In this document: one piece after another, positions 35,155 to 45,599 of the stretch
Layout of the letters: every line of letters starts with the position of its first letter
Numbering within the stretch: the first letter of the stretch is position 1
Notes under the pieces: model-generated
The model's input: only the letters and a program-made list of their open reading frames with translations
What the model was told of the DNA's origin: nothing
The model's database searches: none
Position numbers and translations under genes: made by a program
Assembly (NCBI GenBank): GCA_019915135.1
Contig: JAHLMK010000012.1
Span: 682,001-746,000, forward strand
Reading direction: 5' to 3'
Origin: Strobilurus pachycystidiatus
Taxonomy: Eukaryota; Basidiomycota; Agaricomycetes; Agaricales; Physalacriaceae
Length of the DNA stretch: 64,000 nt

Positions 35155-36378
35155 CTAATAACTAACACTACGGGCTCTTGTATATGAGCTGCCCGATCTA
35201 GTAAACGGCGGCGGAGGAGACGGTCGGGGGGACGGTAACGTCCCAGGTATCCGTAACTGGGGTATCTCCAAAGATCTAGGCTGCAGGCCAACAGAGTGCG
35301 AATTTTGTGCAGTGTCACCCTTCTGAAGAGCCGCCTCCCAAGCGGTCCTCAACGGGCCTCCATCCTTCCTGATGTTCGACTCTATGATCATGTTCTCCAT
35401 CTCGCGTGCCAGATCCTGTATAGTCGCATCATTGACGTCCACGACAGGCTGTAGCCTCCTGTGCTCCGGGAACGACGACGATGGTTGGATGGAGTGCAAA
35501 TCGGTGTGGAGGATGATGGCTGCTTCGTGATCGGCCATACTCGAAAGTTGGAGGAGGTTGTCTGGCGGGAGAGTGGTAGACGGGTGGAACATCGGGGCAA
35601 CGCGACTCAGGGCGATGGATAGGAAGAGGAAGAGTTGGTGGAGGAAGAGGACATGCTGGTATGCGACTCGGCGCGGGAAGAGAACGTTCAGCATGGTGGT
35701 ACTCATGTCCGGAGATGAGGTCCATGGCGAAGAATCAAAGGAAGCTGGTGTAGGCGCCAGTAGTACCGCAATTTCCATGACGAGAAAGCCCGTATACAGC
35801 ATGTAACGCCAGAATGCGATCCGAGAAGGTCTCCCGATGGAAGATACCAGGAAGAGGGTAAGGAAGGACACGATATGGTATCCCACCGAGCGCATTAGAC
35901 CTTGGTGGAGATACTCCCTCGGCGTAGAGAGGCGGGAGTCGCGGGACCATTGGAGGACCTCAGGGCCGAACCGGTCGTATGCAAAGCGCACGACGGGGTC
36001 TTTGAGCGCTTCAAAGGCGTCCCGCACATACATGAATGTTTGCTCGCCACTGGGCCCGATCTTATCCGGGTGGTACCGCTTCGCGAATGCCCTGAACGCG
36101 AGACGCAGGCCACCGTCATCGACTGCTCGCTCCACACCTAACAGCTCGTAAAAGTTGGGGTCCACGCTACGGGCGCCTTGGACGAGGTTGTAGGCAAGGT
36201 AGCCGAGCACCACGACGGCGAATGTGAGGCGGTAGTGCCGCACATAAGCGGGTGTGCCTGGGGGTGGGGCATTGGGGAACAGACGGGGTTGGGAGTGGAG
36301 AAAAGCGAGCAATTGGCGAGTAATTAGGTCGGGGAGATATGACCATCCGGCAAGTGAAAGGAGGGTGTTGAGGGCCAT
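35155..36378 (-). CDS. Membrane-bound DnaJ (J-domain) protein
   Basis: One exon, 407 residues. A hydrophobic segment (LTFAVVVLGYLAYNLVQG, about residues 50-70) comes before a J domain: NFYELLGVERAVDDGGLRLA, then FRAFAKRYHPDKIGP with the catalytic HPD and FEALKDPVVRFAYDRFGPEV. Two or three further hydrophobic segments follow (SFLTLFLVSSIG, YMLYTGFLVMEIAVLLAP, LFLHQLFLFLSIALSRV). The C-terminal tail is polar with Pro/Ser-rich repeats. Such proteins recruit Hsp70 to the ER or another membrane; the orientation of the J domain cannot be fixed from sequence alone. The start ATG at 36378 precedes a plausible hydrophobic N-terminus. Confidence 0.87.
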   Translation of the reverse strand: MALNTLLSLAGWSYLPDLITRQLLAFLHSQPRLFPNAPPPGTPAYVRHYRLTFAVVVLGYLAYNLVQGARSVDPNFYELLGVERAVDDGGLRLAFRAFAKRYHPDKIGPSGEQTFMYVRDAFEALKDPVVRFAYDRFGPEVLQWSRDSRLSTPREYLHQGLMRSVGYHIVSFLTLFLVSSIGRPSRIAFWRYMLYTGFLVMEIAVLLAPTPASFDSSPWTSSPDMSTTMLNVLFPRRVAYQHVLFLHQLFLFLSIALSRVAPMFHPSTTLPPDNLLQLSSMADHEAAIILHTDLHSIQPSSSFPEHRRLQPVVDVNDATIQDLAREMENMIIESNIRKDGGPLRTAWEAALQKGDTAQNSHSVGLQPRSLEIPQLRIPGTLPSPRPSPPPPFTRSGSSYTRARSVSY

Positions 36379-36622
36379 TGTCTATGAGGAGGACGGTATG
36401 GACATCGGTAGCGGTGTAACAGGTGACGGTATAAAGCAAAGCTGGATTTCGTCCGATCAAGATTCACACTGAATAAGGCCGATTGTTTCTCGGCAGGCCA
36501 ATCATCATAAGTAATATACTTTGACATTATTCATGCCAATGGGACTCTCATACAAGCAATTAGAGATGATACAGTTGAGAGTGCAAAAGTACAGATACAG
36601 TCTTTGATTCTGAAAGTACATT

Positions 36623-38014
36623 CTATCGCCATCTCCGCCGTCCACCCATAGCTTGACTTTGGAACTTGCTCGTTTCCCGCCTCAACCTGCGAGTTGCCCG
36701 CTCTCGTTCCAATTCTCTTCGCTCCACCTCCTCGGGAGACAGCTCCTCCCAGCGTGTCGCAAACTCGTTCGCGTCTACCCAGTCGCGCCACACGCTCTGG
36801 AGTATCTGAGGCGCGCGACCACCACGTCCCGACCATCCACCGAGACCCGTCCGATCCTTCATCACCCCCGCACGATCTCTCTCCGACGACGGACCCAACA
36901 CTCCCCATTCCACTGCGTCCTTTTTGTGCCGGGTCAGCTCTTCATGTATGGCATGCGAAATAAGGGAATGGGCTTCTCCGCCGAGACCGAGTTCAGCACA
37001 GAGCTGCGATGTGAAGTTTTCGGGAGTGAGTGGACTGAGGAGGTCCCACTCGATGTGGTCTGCAAGATGGTACGTCCCAATTTGGACGTCTATGCTGAGG
37101 ATAACTCTGCACTCGCCCTCCCGACGCTCTTCCTCCTCTTCTTTGGTTTCAAACAAGGAATAATCGACCGCCTCGTCCAACTGCGCTCTGATCTGCGCGG
37201 AGATTGTCTCGACCCAAGGCACGATGGGCAGGTCGATATCATTGCAGAATGTGCGCGCAAACGCCTCCGGAGTAATCACAGCTTCATGCATATTCCACAC
37301 GAAACAGTCACGAACGCGATGCGTCTCTGTCTCGAACTCGACTCGGATTGGGACAAGGCTGGGAGTACGGACGTTCATAGGCGGTGCATTGGGCAAAGGT
37401 AGTGGATAAGCAGGAGGGCAGAATGGCGTTGGGTGGGGGAAGTTTCTTGCTTTGATGAAATGCGGGGGTGGTACTTGGCCGAGATAGGTCTGGCTCAAAA
37501 CATCATCTTGAGGGGGAGGAGGGGGTGGAGTTGGCCGAGGACTAGAGTTTACAAATACTCCTTCTCGTCGGTTACTAACAGCGGGCTTGACCGAATCCCG
37601 ACTGTCAGTGACGAAATCCGAGTCGTCAGACTCAGGCTCTTCGTCGCCAGAGCCGATGTCGGCGTAGCTCACGACCCCGCCGCCGCGGCGCGTTGCCGCG
37701 CGTGTCATTGTATTGGAAGCGCCTGCGGCTTGGAGAATGGGCTGCATGAGCAGAGTAGCGCCAGTACGGAGACGCGACGCATATGTAGATGCCATTGCTT
37801 GCGGAACCGTGGGCAGGGGCCCGCGAGGGGGCGGTGGCTGGGGTGGATACTGTTGGTATTGGGGCGCCTGGGATTGAAGGCGTACTGGAGGAGGAGCGGG
37901 GATGGGAGGCGTCGGAGTGGAAGTGAGATGCCGGCGCGTCCGAGTGCTTCGAGTGCTTGGTGCACCAGTTTTTGTGCTTGGCGGCGCCGCGGACCAGTTT
38001 TGGAGGTTCTTCAT
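36623..38014 (-). CDS. SNF5/SMARCB1 family chromatin-remodelling subunit (Sfh1/Snf5-type)
   Basis: A single exon gives 463 residues from the ATG at 38012-38014 (MKNLQNWSAAPPST). The N-terminal half is disordered and Pro-rich, with a Ser/Asp-rich patch (IGSGDEEPESDDSDF). The C-terminal half holds the two SNF5 repeats: PIRVEFETETHRVRDCFVWN with ITPEAFARTFCNDIDLP, and RVILSIDVQIGTYHLADHIE with LTPENFTSQLCAELGLG, each matching the Rpt pattern (PIRL.....RDxFxWN). A basic C-terminus (ERERATRRLRRETSK) follows. These are core subunits of SWI/SNF or RSC complexes. Whether this is the Snf5 or the Sfh1 paralogue is not decided here. A longer reading frame upstream to 38158 is not needed. Confidence 0.92.
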   Translation of the reverse strand: MKNLQNWSAAPPSTKTGAPSTRSTRTRRHLTSTPTPPIPAPPPVRLQSQAPQYQQYPPQPPPPRGPLPTVPQAMASTYASRLRTGATLLMQPILQAAGASNTMTRAATRRGGGVVSYADIGSGDEEPESDDSDFVTDSRDSVKPAVSNRREGVFVNSSPRPTPPPPPPQDDVLSQTYLGQVPPPHFIKARNFPHPTPFCPPAYPLPLPNAPPMNVRTPSLVPIRVEFETETHRVRDCFVWNMHEAVITPEAFARTFCNDIDLPIVPWVETISAQIRAQLDEAVDYSLFETKEEEEERREGECRVILSIDVQIGTYHLADHIEWDLLSPLTPENFTSQLCAELGLGGEAHSLISHAIHEELTRHKKDAVEWGVLGPSSERDRAGVMKDRTGLGGWSGRGGRAPQILQSVWRDWVDANEFATRWEELSPEEVERRELERERATRRLRRETSKFQSQAMGGRRRWR

Positions 38015-38362
38015 GTAGGTCGCATCTGGGAAACAATGAAAAGCCGGATTATGGATAGAGATTGACGCCAACCCTTTGTATTTGTGGTCACAGGTCCATA
38101 TACGGCCGATAGCTAGAGAGTTGCCATTATAAGCCTCATTGCAGCGTAAAACGGACAACTGACTTGTGAAATGGTTTGCCCTAGCTGGGCGTCTGTCATG
38201 TTTTGAAATACGGAGCTACCTTCCATGTATTTTTTACAAAAAAGTAGGGAGGAACGACCAGGCCCCGAGGGGAGGTACGGTGATGGTCAAGGTGAAAGAA
38301 GAGATGAACGCGTAAATGACTTGTTCGGGATTCGAACCGGCGCGGTATATTTTCCGCCCCAC

Positions 38363-38486
38363 CAAATTAGGGAATAGTCTGCCGCCGGCTTGCCACGTCT
38401 GCCTATTCTTACTTTTTCCCTACCACTTGTTTTGGCCGCGTACTTACTTTCTCATCACTTTCCTGGCCTTTGCTCACTTTCTCGAG
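38363..38486 (+). pseudogene. Truncated duplicate of the SEC63 5' end
   Basis: This matches the SEC63 promoter and first exon (about 42781-42968): GCCGCCGGCTTG.CACGTCTG, TATTCTTACTTT, GGCCGCGTACTTACTTTCTC and ATCACTTTCCTGGCCTTTG then CTCACTTTCTCGA. It lacks the start codon and has internal deletions, so it is not functional. On its 5' side a minus-strand run GGTTCGAATCCC (about 38331-38342) resembles a Pol III B box, but no full tRNA can be folded. Confidence 0.65.
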
Positions 38487-39296
38487 ATTGGGTGATAGCG
38501 GATCGACTGACGATCACTCGGTCCCGTGGGCCATTGCTGTGTAACAACAACAACAACTCGACGCCACTGTCCAGAAAAGCGCTCACTTACACGAACGTTT
38601 GCCTGTCTGGCTGGCGCTCGAAGTTTTGTGAAGCTACATTTTGACTTTCAGATGCACCAAATAATGTCTCGCGCAATAATTTGAAAAAATCTTGCAACGG
38701 CGGACGTGTTGTTCGGCAGATAATCTCGAGCTGAGTAAGATCAAGGAAGATGTGAGTCAGACATGCCAACAGTTCCCGAGGCCCAACGCCGAACAGGAAC
38801 GTTCATCTTCCAGGAGGAAGATGGCGAAGCCGTCTAGTTCATCACGACTCACGATCATGGCCCTGGAGTTTCTTCTGCCCAGTGTCCTTGCCTAAACAAG
38901 TAGGCCATCAATCGAAAGGGACCCTCAGTCCGAGCTAGCGTACATACTCAATTTCACGACGCCACTGCTGCACCACTGTTTGCTCGCTCTCTCGTCTTGA
39001 GGAGCGATGACATGACATCTGAATCAAGTGATTACGACCGAGGACTACCATCCAATTGGCTTATCCGTACACATCTTGTCCCCTGTTTGATGATTCGCAC
39101 CATCCCAGTGACATTCCCAGCTCTTCGTCAATCCCGCATGGTTTCTTCGTGATCACGTCCATCTTCTTTGATTGTACTGCGCTGGGCGTATTATACAGAG
39201 TGAAACATCGAGTCGGCGTTCTTTGGATTGGCCCGAGTCTAAGTCGTGACTATTGGGTACCGTAGACCGGGCGTTATATAGTGATCACCTTGAATT
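38487..39296. other. Repeat-island interior without a recognised gene
   Basis: Short ORFs only, on both strands. I see no protein domain; this may be decayed duplicated sequence. Confidence 0.4.
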
Positions 39297-39311
39297 AACA
39301 CAGAGCTTCCG
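39297..39311 (+). repeat. Left target-site duplication of the SINE
   Basis: AACACAGAGCTTCCG is repeated exactly at 39566-39580, flanking the element. The two or three bases nearest the poly(A) run are ambiguous. Confidence 0.75.
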
Positions 39312-39565
39312 GGGGCCAGATGGTCCAGTGGAACCATCGCCCTGGCTTATGGGTAAACCGTAAGCCGCAGGCGCAGTTAAGTAGCTGCATGTTCGAATCC
39401 TAGCGCAATCCCAGAAGAGGGTTTTCACTGCATAATAGCAGTTTCCCTCAGGTACACCAGCGGAGGTCTATGTTCCTCCCGCACCCTATGGGGCTCCAGA
39501 GGTCTGGCAGAGTCAGGCGCCGAGGTAGCACGGGGAAAAATCCCCAACCCATCCACCAAAAAAAA
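39312..39565 (+). mobile_element. tRNA-derived SINE retroposon
   Basis: An element of about 254 bp between identical 15-bp direct repeats. It starts with a tRNA-like head: the A box TGGTCCAGTGG at 39321-39331 and the B box GTTCGAATC at 39391-39399, both perfect Pol III consensus matches, about 60 bases apart. A unique body follows, and it ends in a run of A (39558-39566) just before the second copy of the target site. This is the classic structure of a SINE inserted by target-primed reverse transcription, on the plus strand. The exact tRNA source is not identified. Confidence 0.78.
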
Positions 39566-39580
39566 AACACAGAGCTTCCG
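39566..39580 (+). repeat. Right target-site duplication of the SINE
   Basis: An exact repeat of 39297-39311, directly after the poly(A) tail. Confidence 0.75.
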
Positions 39581-39655
39581 AAGGTCTGATTCAAACGCAG
39601 ACCCTGGGCTGCACTGCCGGATCCTCTACCGGCGTGCACCTGTATCATCGAAGCT
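39573..39655 (-). other. Possible structured, tRNA-like element next to the SINE
   Basis: Read on the minus strand, AGCTTC at the 5' end pairs with GAAGCT at the 3' end. Inside lie a hairpin TGCACGCCGG / CCGGC-A-GTGCA with a TAGAGGAT loop and a second stem GGTCTG / CAGACC closing a loop with GTTTGAATC, which resembles a T-arm. It may be a decayed tRNA or an older SINE head. No mature tRNA fold with a readable anticodon could be made, so this is only a structural observation. Confidence 0.35.
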
Positions 39656-39956
39656 GCAATATAGTGCGCGCGCCGGACTATGCTAGGCTGGAACGTAGAC
39701 ACCTTGCGAGAGGCGTTCTGCGAGCCTTCACAACATCAACATCAACATCATGATCAAAGAAGTAGATGATCATTGAGCAGTGGCATTCAAATATCAGCTC
39801 CAGGATTACGAATCCTGGGTATGGGGTCTCCACGTTCCTAAGAATATCTCTGTACCGGTCTAACTATTTGCCATATCACTTGATAGTATATATATTGTCG
39901 TCGGTCGGCGGCGGCTCTGTCTGGTACTTAGTATCCCCACTGCAAATTCTTTGGCC

Positions 39957-41421
39957 ATGATACCTGTCAGTGTGCTTCCTCCTGGCTTCAACATTGCTGA
40001 GCTGTGAGCCCTACGTGCCATTCACTACTGTTGTGGATATTGTTGATTGACTCCTGTTCAGGTCTGGACCTCTGGTACGTGGACAGAACAAAGACGCGCG
40101 CTTCCAGGTACTGAACCCATAAAGCTTGTGTCAATTCTCTTGCATTGGGGCCTTTTCGGAACACTCACTGTTCAATGCTGTATGTTTGTTTTGCCCCGCC
40201 GTGATCTTGGCTGATCATTGTATAGATCTATACTATGAGGCCTTTCCGAAAGACAAGTCGTCCAACAAATGTCTTGTCTATGGTGTCTACACCATCGAGT
40301 TTGTTCAGACAATATTGATGACACATGATGCCTTTCTTGTGTTTGGCTATGGGTTTGGAGACCTTCAGGCTCTGATGGGCGTCCACTTGGGCTGGCTGAC
40401 TGTGCCAATAATGACTGGTCTGAGTAAGAGAGTCATTTCCCATATTCCCCGGTAGACTGATGTGTCTGGGTTCCCTAGTTTCCTTGATTGGGCAAACTTT
40501 CTATGTTTATCGCATCAAACTGTTTACAAAGTCTTGGAGAGTTCCGTTATGCATCCTTGTGGTATTATTCATACCTCCTTATTTCAATCTCATCTGAGCT
40601 ACAACATACCTAGGTTTCTTTGGGTACCACTGCTTGCGCCTTTCTCCCTGGAGCCTTCTTGACTCAGGCATCACATGAAACTGGAAACTTTGCACAGGGG
40701 AACAATTACAGAACTTCCATGGCTGCTAGTGTATGTCACTTGGCCATTTACCACTTTCCAAATTGACTTCTGCAGTTTTGGATCGGTGGCTCTGTTCTAA
40801 GTGACATCACAATTGCTATTTGTATGACATACTATGTCAGTTACCTCTTGACATGTCCCGCTTCACCACTAACAAAGGCAGCAGCTCCTCAAAAGCAATA
40901 CTGGTTTCCGTCAAACCCAAGTCTTGGTGTTCAAACTCATTCGGATGACCATTGAAACAGGAACTGTGACTGGTATGCTTTCAATCATGATTTACTTATC
41001 TTGACATCAAATGTGTGATCTAGCTGTGGTCGCTCTCTGCACTCTTATCCTGTTCTATGCCTTTCCAGGCCATACATATTACAACACCCCTGCTATAATC
41101 TTGCCAAAACTCCACTCAAATAGTATCCTGGTCGTCCTGAATTCCCGATTCCAGATTGTGGGCGGGCGCACAACTCACGATCCGTCCGATACGGTCTATC
41201 TGAACTCGATCCCGAGCTACGTGATTCGCGACCCAGAAAGCGACAATGGTACTGCGAATAATTCGAGCCCGCAGCTTCAATCCTCTGTCGTCGCCATCAA
41301 GAGGGAGGCATTCTCCGACCAGGGTATGGAGAATCTCGTCAAGCTGAAAGGATTGAATGTGAGTGCCTCAGAAAACCTTGATTGTCACCTAATGCCAATG
41401 ATGTAGGACCACAACGTCTAA
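39957..41421 (+). CDS. DUF6534 seven-helix membrane protein
   Basis: The start ATG at 39957 (MIPVSVLPPGFNIAEL) joins through about ten small exons into a seven-helix protein: CLVYGVYTIEFVQTILMTHD, WLTVPIMTGL, SLIGQTFYVYRIKLFTKSW, RVPLCILVVSLGTTACAFLP, FWIGGSVLSDITIAICMTYY, LLKSNTGFRQTQVLVFKLIR, TIETGTVTAVVALCTLILFY and the signature end NSILVVLNSRFQIVGGR. Splice junctions were followed one by one and each keeps frame; the last exon adds only DHNV before TAA (41419-41421). The family is expanded in Agaricomycetes and has no known function. A Ser/Thr-rich hydrophilic tail of about 60 residues follows the last helix. The gene lies in the repeat island between the SEC63 fragment and SEC63. Confidence 0.87.
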
Positions 41422-41506
41422 AAGGTCAATACAATACTACTGGTAGTATTTGTAGCTCGGTATACCTGCTGAAGGCTCTCTGTGTACATGATTCTCCATC
41501 AAACTT

Positions 41507-42574
41507 CTATGCGTATCGGCTTGCTTTGCTGTACGAAATATACGTTGTACTTTTGCAGAACGAAAAGGAAAGAAAAGGCAATATCGACAAGACCGACGCG
41601 CTCGTATCGAGAGGCACGAGGAGTTTCTCGGTACACGAGTTGGGCGATGAGAGCGTCCCGGATGCACGAAAGTTAGTATGGCATCGGAACTCGGTCATTT
41701 CCTGGTAGTTCCGATTGTAGCTGGTACGAAGGGTGTCGAGGCTGTCGCCTATTTCGCCAAGGGTCTTTTCGCGATCTAGGTGCTTCTTGTGTTCGCGCTG
41801 TAGCGATTTGAGAGCGGCGGAATGTTCAATGATGGACTGGCAGAAAGCTGGAGGAGATGTTAGTGATTGGTGAAGGCAATGGACACGGAATAGCAGACGG
41901 ACTGGGAAGTGGACTTGATGGCGTGATTCCAATGATAACGCAAACACGACTGCGTTCGAGGTCCATGTACATAGCGAAAGTGGCGGGTATGACTGCGAAT
42001 AGCGGGCCAGGCCAGAGAGAAGCGACAAGTAATGATGTAACCATTGCCTGACAAGCACGGCGAGGGCAACCACTTGGCTGCGGGTGAGGCTCGCTACTCA
42101 AAGGCCCGTCGATTAGCGGCTGGCTGGAACTTGGCCGAGGGATGGATCGACGGATGGACAATGTTTGGAAGCCTGAATGCGGAGATCACTGCCAGCCGAC
42201 CGGAGAGGTTGTAGAGAAGCAGAGTGGACAAAGGTGGACAACTCGGTGAAGTCTGCTTGAAGATCTGCGAGACATGGACAAGGAAAGTCTCGACGACTGC
42301 CGAGAAGAGTCCTGCCTGCTGTGATATTGAGCGCTAATTGTTGGGCATGAGTTCAGGTATCACTGACAGAGACAAGCATAGCGCCTAAGTCGTCCATAGC
42401 GCCTAAGTCGTCTGGGGACTGCTCAGCTAGGGTGCCATTGAACCGAGCCGCTTCTCTTGGTTGTCGGTAAAGATCGTTCGGGCACGCGTTGTGTCCTGAA
42501 GAAGTGTTTCGGCGGCTCAGCACCCGCTTATCGAGGCGTCCAGAATGACTTTGGGTTTCAACGATAGAAGCCAT
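41507..42574 (-). pseudogene. Decayed DUF6535-type membrane protein gene
   Basis: From ATG 42572-42574 (MASIVETQSHSGRL) the first exon ends DDLGAMLVS and splices to AGLFSAVVETFLVHVSQIFK, which is the start of the DUF6535 domain (LLVFAGLFSAVLTAF). The next expected helix is found only in another frame, as GL-stop-VASLTRSQ then VVALAVLVRQWLHHYLSLL, where a conserved Trp is replaced by TGA. Further downstream a helical stretch (SAALKSLQREHKKHLDREKT) is in yet another relation. The first exon holds two copies of an 18-bp repeat (GACGACTTAGGCGCTATG). A frameshift, a nonsense codon and no clean continuation point to a pseudogene; a complex intron pattern could still rescue it. Confidence 0.5.
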
Positions 42575-42870
42575 TCTAGATTCAACAGCCTTATACTACG
42601 CGCCGCAACCTCTTGAGACCACAGAAGAGCGACTTCAGGCGTTGCCATGCGTCATTTTTGGAGGTCAGCTGTTCAAGAGGGAGTCAGTCAGTATTCAAAG
42701 AATGAAAGAAGGAGCTGGAGACCTGTAGCGCTGTGTTATTGGGATGAGACTGGTGGAAGTACTAGGTTATGATGCAATCCCAATTTGGGAATACTTTGCC
42801 GCCGGCTTGACACGTCTGCCTGTTTGGGTGCACGTATTCTTACTTTCTCCCTTCATCACCGCCCGCCGCA
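42575..42870. other. Upstream region of SEC63, the source of the duplicated fragment
   Basis: From about 42781 this is the sequence copied at 38363. It carries the SEC63 promoter; no other feature is seen. Confidence 0.5.
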
Positions 42871-45100
42871 ATGGCGACCTACCACTACGATGAGTCGGGC
42901 AATATGGCCGCGTACTTTCTCATCACTTTCCTGGCCTTTGTTCTCATTCCCCTCACTTTCTCGACCTTGTTCAGTGCGTTCACACCCAAATGCTTGACGA
43001 AATCTCATTCCGCCAGAAAAAAGCAAGGAATCGCTCAGCGGCTGTCAATGCGAGCCCTGTAAACAGTCACGTCTGCAGGCCGCGAAGCTTGAGGGCACAT
43101 CTCTTACAAAAAAGTGCGTGATTTGCATGCTCTATGTCCTCTGCTAAACTTCAGCGCGTAGACATGTAATACTCGGACTGGGCTGGTCTCTATTGGCATA
43201 CCTCGTACATCGCGTCGCAAATGCTTCAAACGACAACAAAATTTACGATCCTTTCGAAATTTTGGGCATCTCAATCGGCACCTCGGAGAAGGACATCAAG
43301 TCCCACTTCAAGAAGCTTTCCAAGCTGTACCACCCCGACAAAGTCCGCGCGACGGCCAACCAGACCATCGAGGAAATTCAGAACAAATTCGTCGACATTA
43401 CCAAGGCGTACAAATCGTGTGTTTCCATCATTCAAGAATTGCCGCCGTCTGCTAACTAATCTGGAGGCTAACTGACGAGACTATCCGCCGCAACTGGGAA
43501 GAATTCGGTGACCCAGATGGCCGTCAGCAGATGTCCATGGGTATTGCTCTTCCGACCTGGATCATCGAGGGCAAGAACAACATTTGGGTTCTCGGAGTCT
43601 ATGGCCTCATATTCGGCGGTGGATTGCCCATGCTCGTTGGCCGCTGGTGGTTCGGTTCGCGTCAGCGCACCAAAGACGGAATCAGCGCCCGTTCCGCGGC
43701 AGCATTCTTCAAGTCCGTCACGGAAACGACCGAGGTCCCTGACGCCCTGGCCATCATGTCCAAGGCATACAAGTTCGAATGCACACCCGCCGACAAGGAC
43801 AAGGAAGAGCTTAAACGCCTGCAAAAGGAGATTGCGACCCTTCCTGAATCTGAGTGGACAGCTTCTGTCATAAAGGTGGCCGGCGATGATGATGAGGGAA
43901 AGAAACGCGCCTTGACGCTCTTGTTTGCTCATTTGTTACGGTTGAAGGTGAACGGCACCGCCCTGAAGAAAGGTAAGCGAACGACAAACATCACTGCACC
44001 GCTCGGCGTCTGACGCTTTACGAAGAACAACGTCGCGTTGTCCTACACACCTCCACGCTCCTTAACGCACTCCTTACAATGGCGACATCACGCAATTGGT
44101 TTGTCCCCACCATCGCCGTCATGAGACTACACGCATGCATCACACAAGCTCTGCTACCGCAACAGAACTCACTCGCCCAGCTGCCAAACATCAAGCCTGA
44201 TGAGGTTTCGACTGCTTCCGACATAAACGAGCTCTTCAACAAACTGGAAGGTGTCTCCGACGGTCGTGTTGCTGATGCTAAGAAAGCTATCGAGAGATGG
44301 GGCAAGGTTGACGTTGTCGACGCCTCTTTCAAAGGTGATTATGTGTCATTGGTTTCGTCGACTCGTGGTCACTAACCTACCTCCAGTCATCGACGAGCGC
44401 CAAGTCACACCGTCTGCCATCGTGTTCATGGTTCTGAAGCTTCGCTTGGTATCGCCAGTATCCTCAGCTGTGAAACAAGAGGAAGAAGACACACCAGAGG
44501 TCATCAAGGCCAACGATAAGAAGGACTACAAGTTCTTGACTAGCCGAACAGATACTGAGGAACTTCCGAACATCACTCCTTCATACGCACATGCACCTTA
44601 CTGGCCTTCGGTGAGAAACACCTTTCTTCTTGTCTCTCTACCCTACTCACCCACCATTGTAGGACCGCAAGCCGTCATGGTGGATCGTCCTCGCTGACCC
44701 GAAATCCTCCCGTCTTGCCATCCCTCCCATGAAGATCACCGACATTCCCTACGCCTCCGATCTCCCCGCATCAAGACCATACCGGTCGTACAAGATCCAA
44801 TTCCAAGCCCCGCCAAATCTCGGCGAGAACAACTGGCGCGTGTACGTCGTGTCGGACTCTTTCGTCGGGGAGGAAGAGTGGCGGCCCATTACGCTCAAGG
44901 TCGAGGAGCCAATCGTGCGTGATGAGGCGGAGGACGACATCAGCGACCCCGAAGAGGATACCCTGGCGGGCCAGATGGCAATGATGAAGGGCGGGAGGGT
45001 GAAGAAGGTGTCTGAGGAAGACGATGAGGAGACGGACGACGAGAGTGGAACGGATGATGACCAGAACAACGACGACAGTAGTGATAGTGACAGTGATTAA
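42871..45100 (+). CDS. SEC63: Sec63, ER protein-translocation J-domain subunit
   Basis: The ER membrane partner of Sec61/Sec62 that recruits Kar2/BiP for post-translational translocation. The N-terminus MATYHYDESGNMAAYFLITF starts helix 1; splicing a 45-nt intron gives KKSKESLSGCQCEPCKQSRL, the conserved CxC..C stretch. Helix 2 is VILGLGWSLLAYLVH, followed by the J domain IYDPFEILGISIGTSEKDIK, HFKKLSKLYHPDKV (HPD present) and FVDITKAYKS. Helix 3 (WVLGVYGLIFGGGLPMLVG) precedes the Sec63 domain (WFVPTIAVMRLHACITQALL, LPNITPSYAHAPYWPS, WRVYVVSDSFVGEEEWRPI). It ends in a strongly acidic tail. Six or so introns, all frame-preserving. TAA is at 45098-45100. Confidence 0.95.
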
Positions 45101-45599
45101 TCGGTCTTCGTCATTCTTTCAGTCTATTAAGTTATTTTGCATTGACATATGTTGTAAATACATGGCAGCTACGATTTTTCGGTCGGAGTCGGCGAGACAG
45201 CAACAGCGGAGCAATGAATGCTCCTTCTGTCCCATGCATGATTGTCCGCCGTCCCAATGGCGGCCCGGGGGCATCCCCTCTCGCAATAGAGCTTCCAAGT
45301 CTCGCTTCACGTTGATCTAGGCTCACGGGGGTCTTGACACCTTGGGGTACATCAGGTACATTTGACGCACAACAAGATGGAAAGAAGAATCGTATTGATT
45401 TGGTATGTAGTTCCAAGGCTGGACTAGAGCTGTTGATACTCGTCGATCTCCCTATACAGTGCATACTCTCATTCGAATGCGTTACTGAACTTGGATTCAA
45501 TATTTTCATCGTTCTCGGTGTCTCGTCATAGCGACATTCTCGTTCGTCATATTCATGAACCTATTGTACAGTTTTAAAACACGATTGATACCTATACTA
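45101..45599. other. Convergent intergenic region
   Basis: Between SEC63 and the transporter. The ORFs on both strands overlap and none has a motif; I see nothing else. Confidence 0.5.

Noticed and set aside
38320..38382. Minus-strand tRNA suggested by GGTTCGAATCCC
   Set aside because: The B-box-like run is good, but the T-arm stem does not pair and the span is about 62 bases with no readable anticodon arm. It is noted only as a possible relic.
43468..43932. Minus-strand ORF of 154 residues inside SEC63
   Set aside because: It lies opposite the Sec63-domain coding exon and has no start context or family; a shadow.
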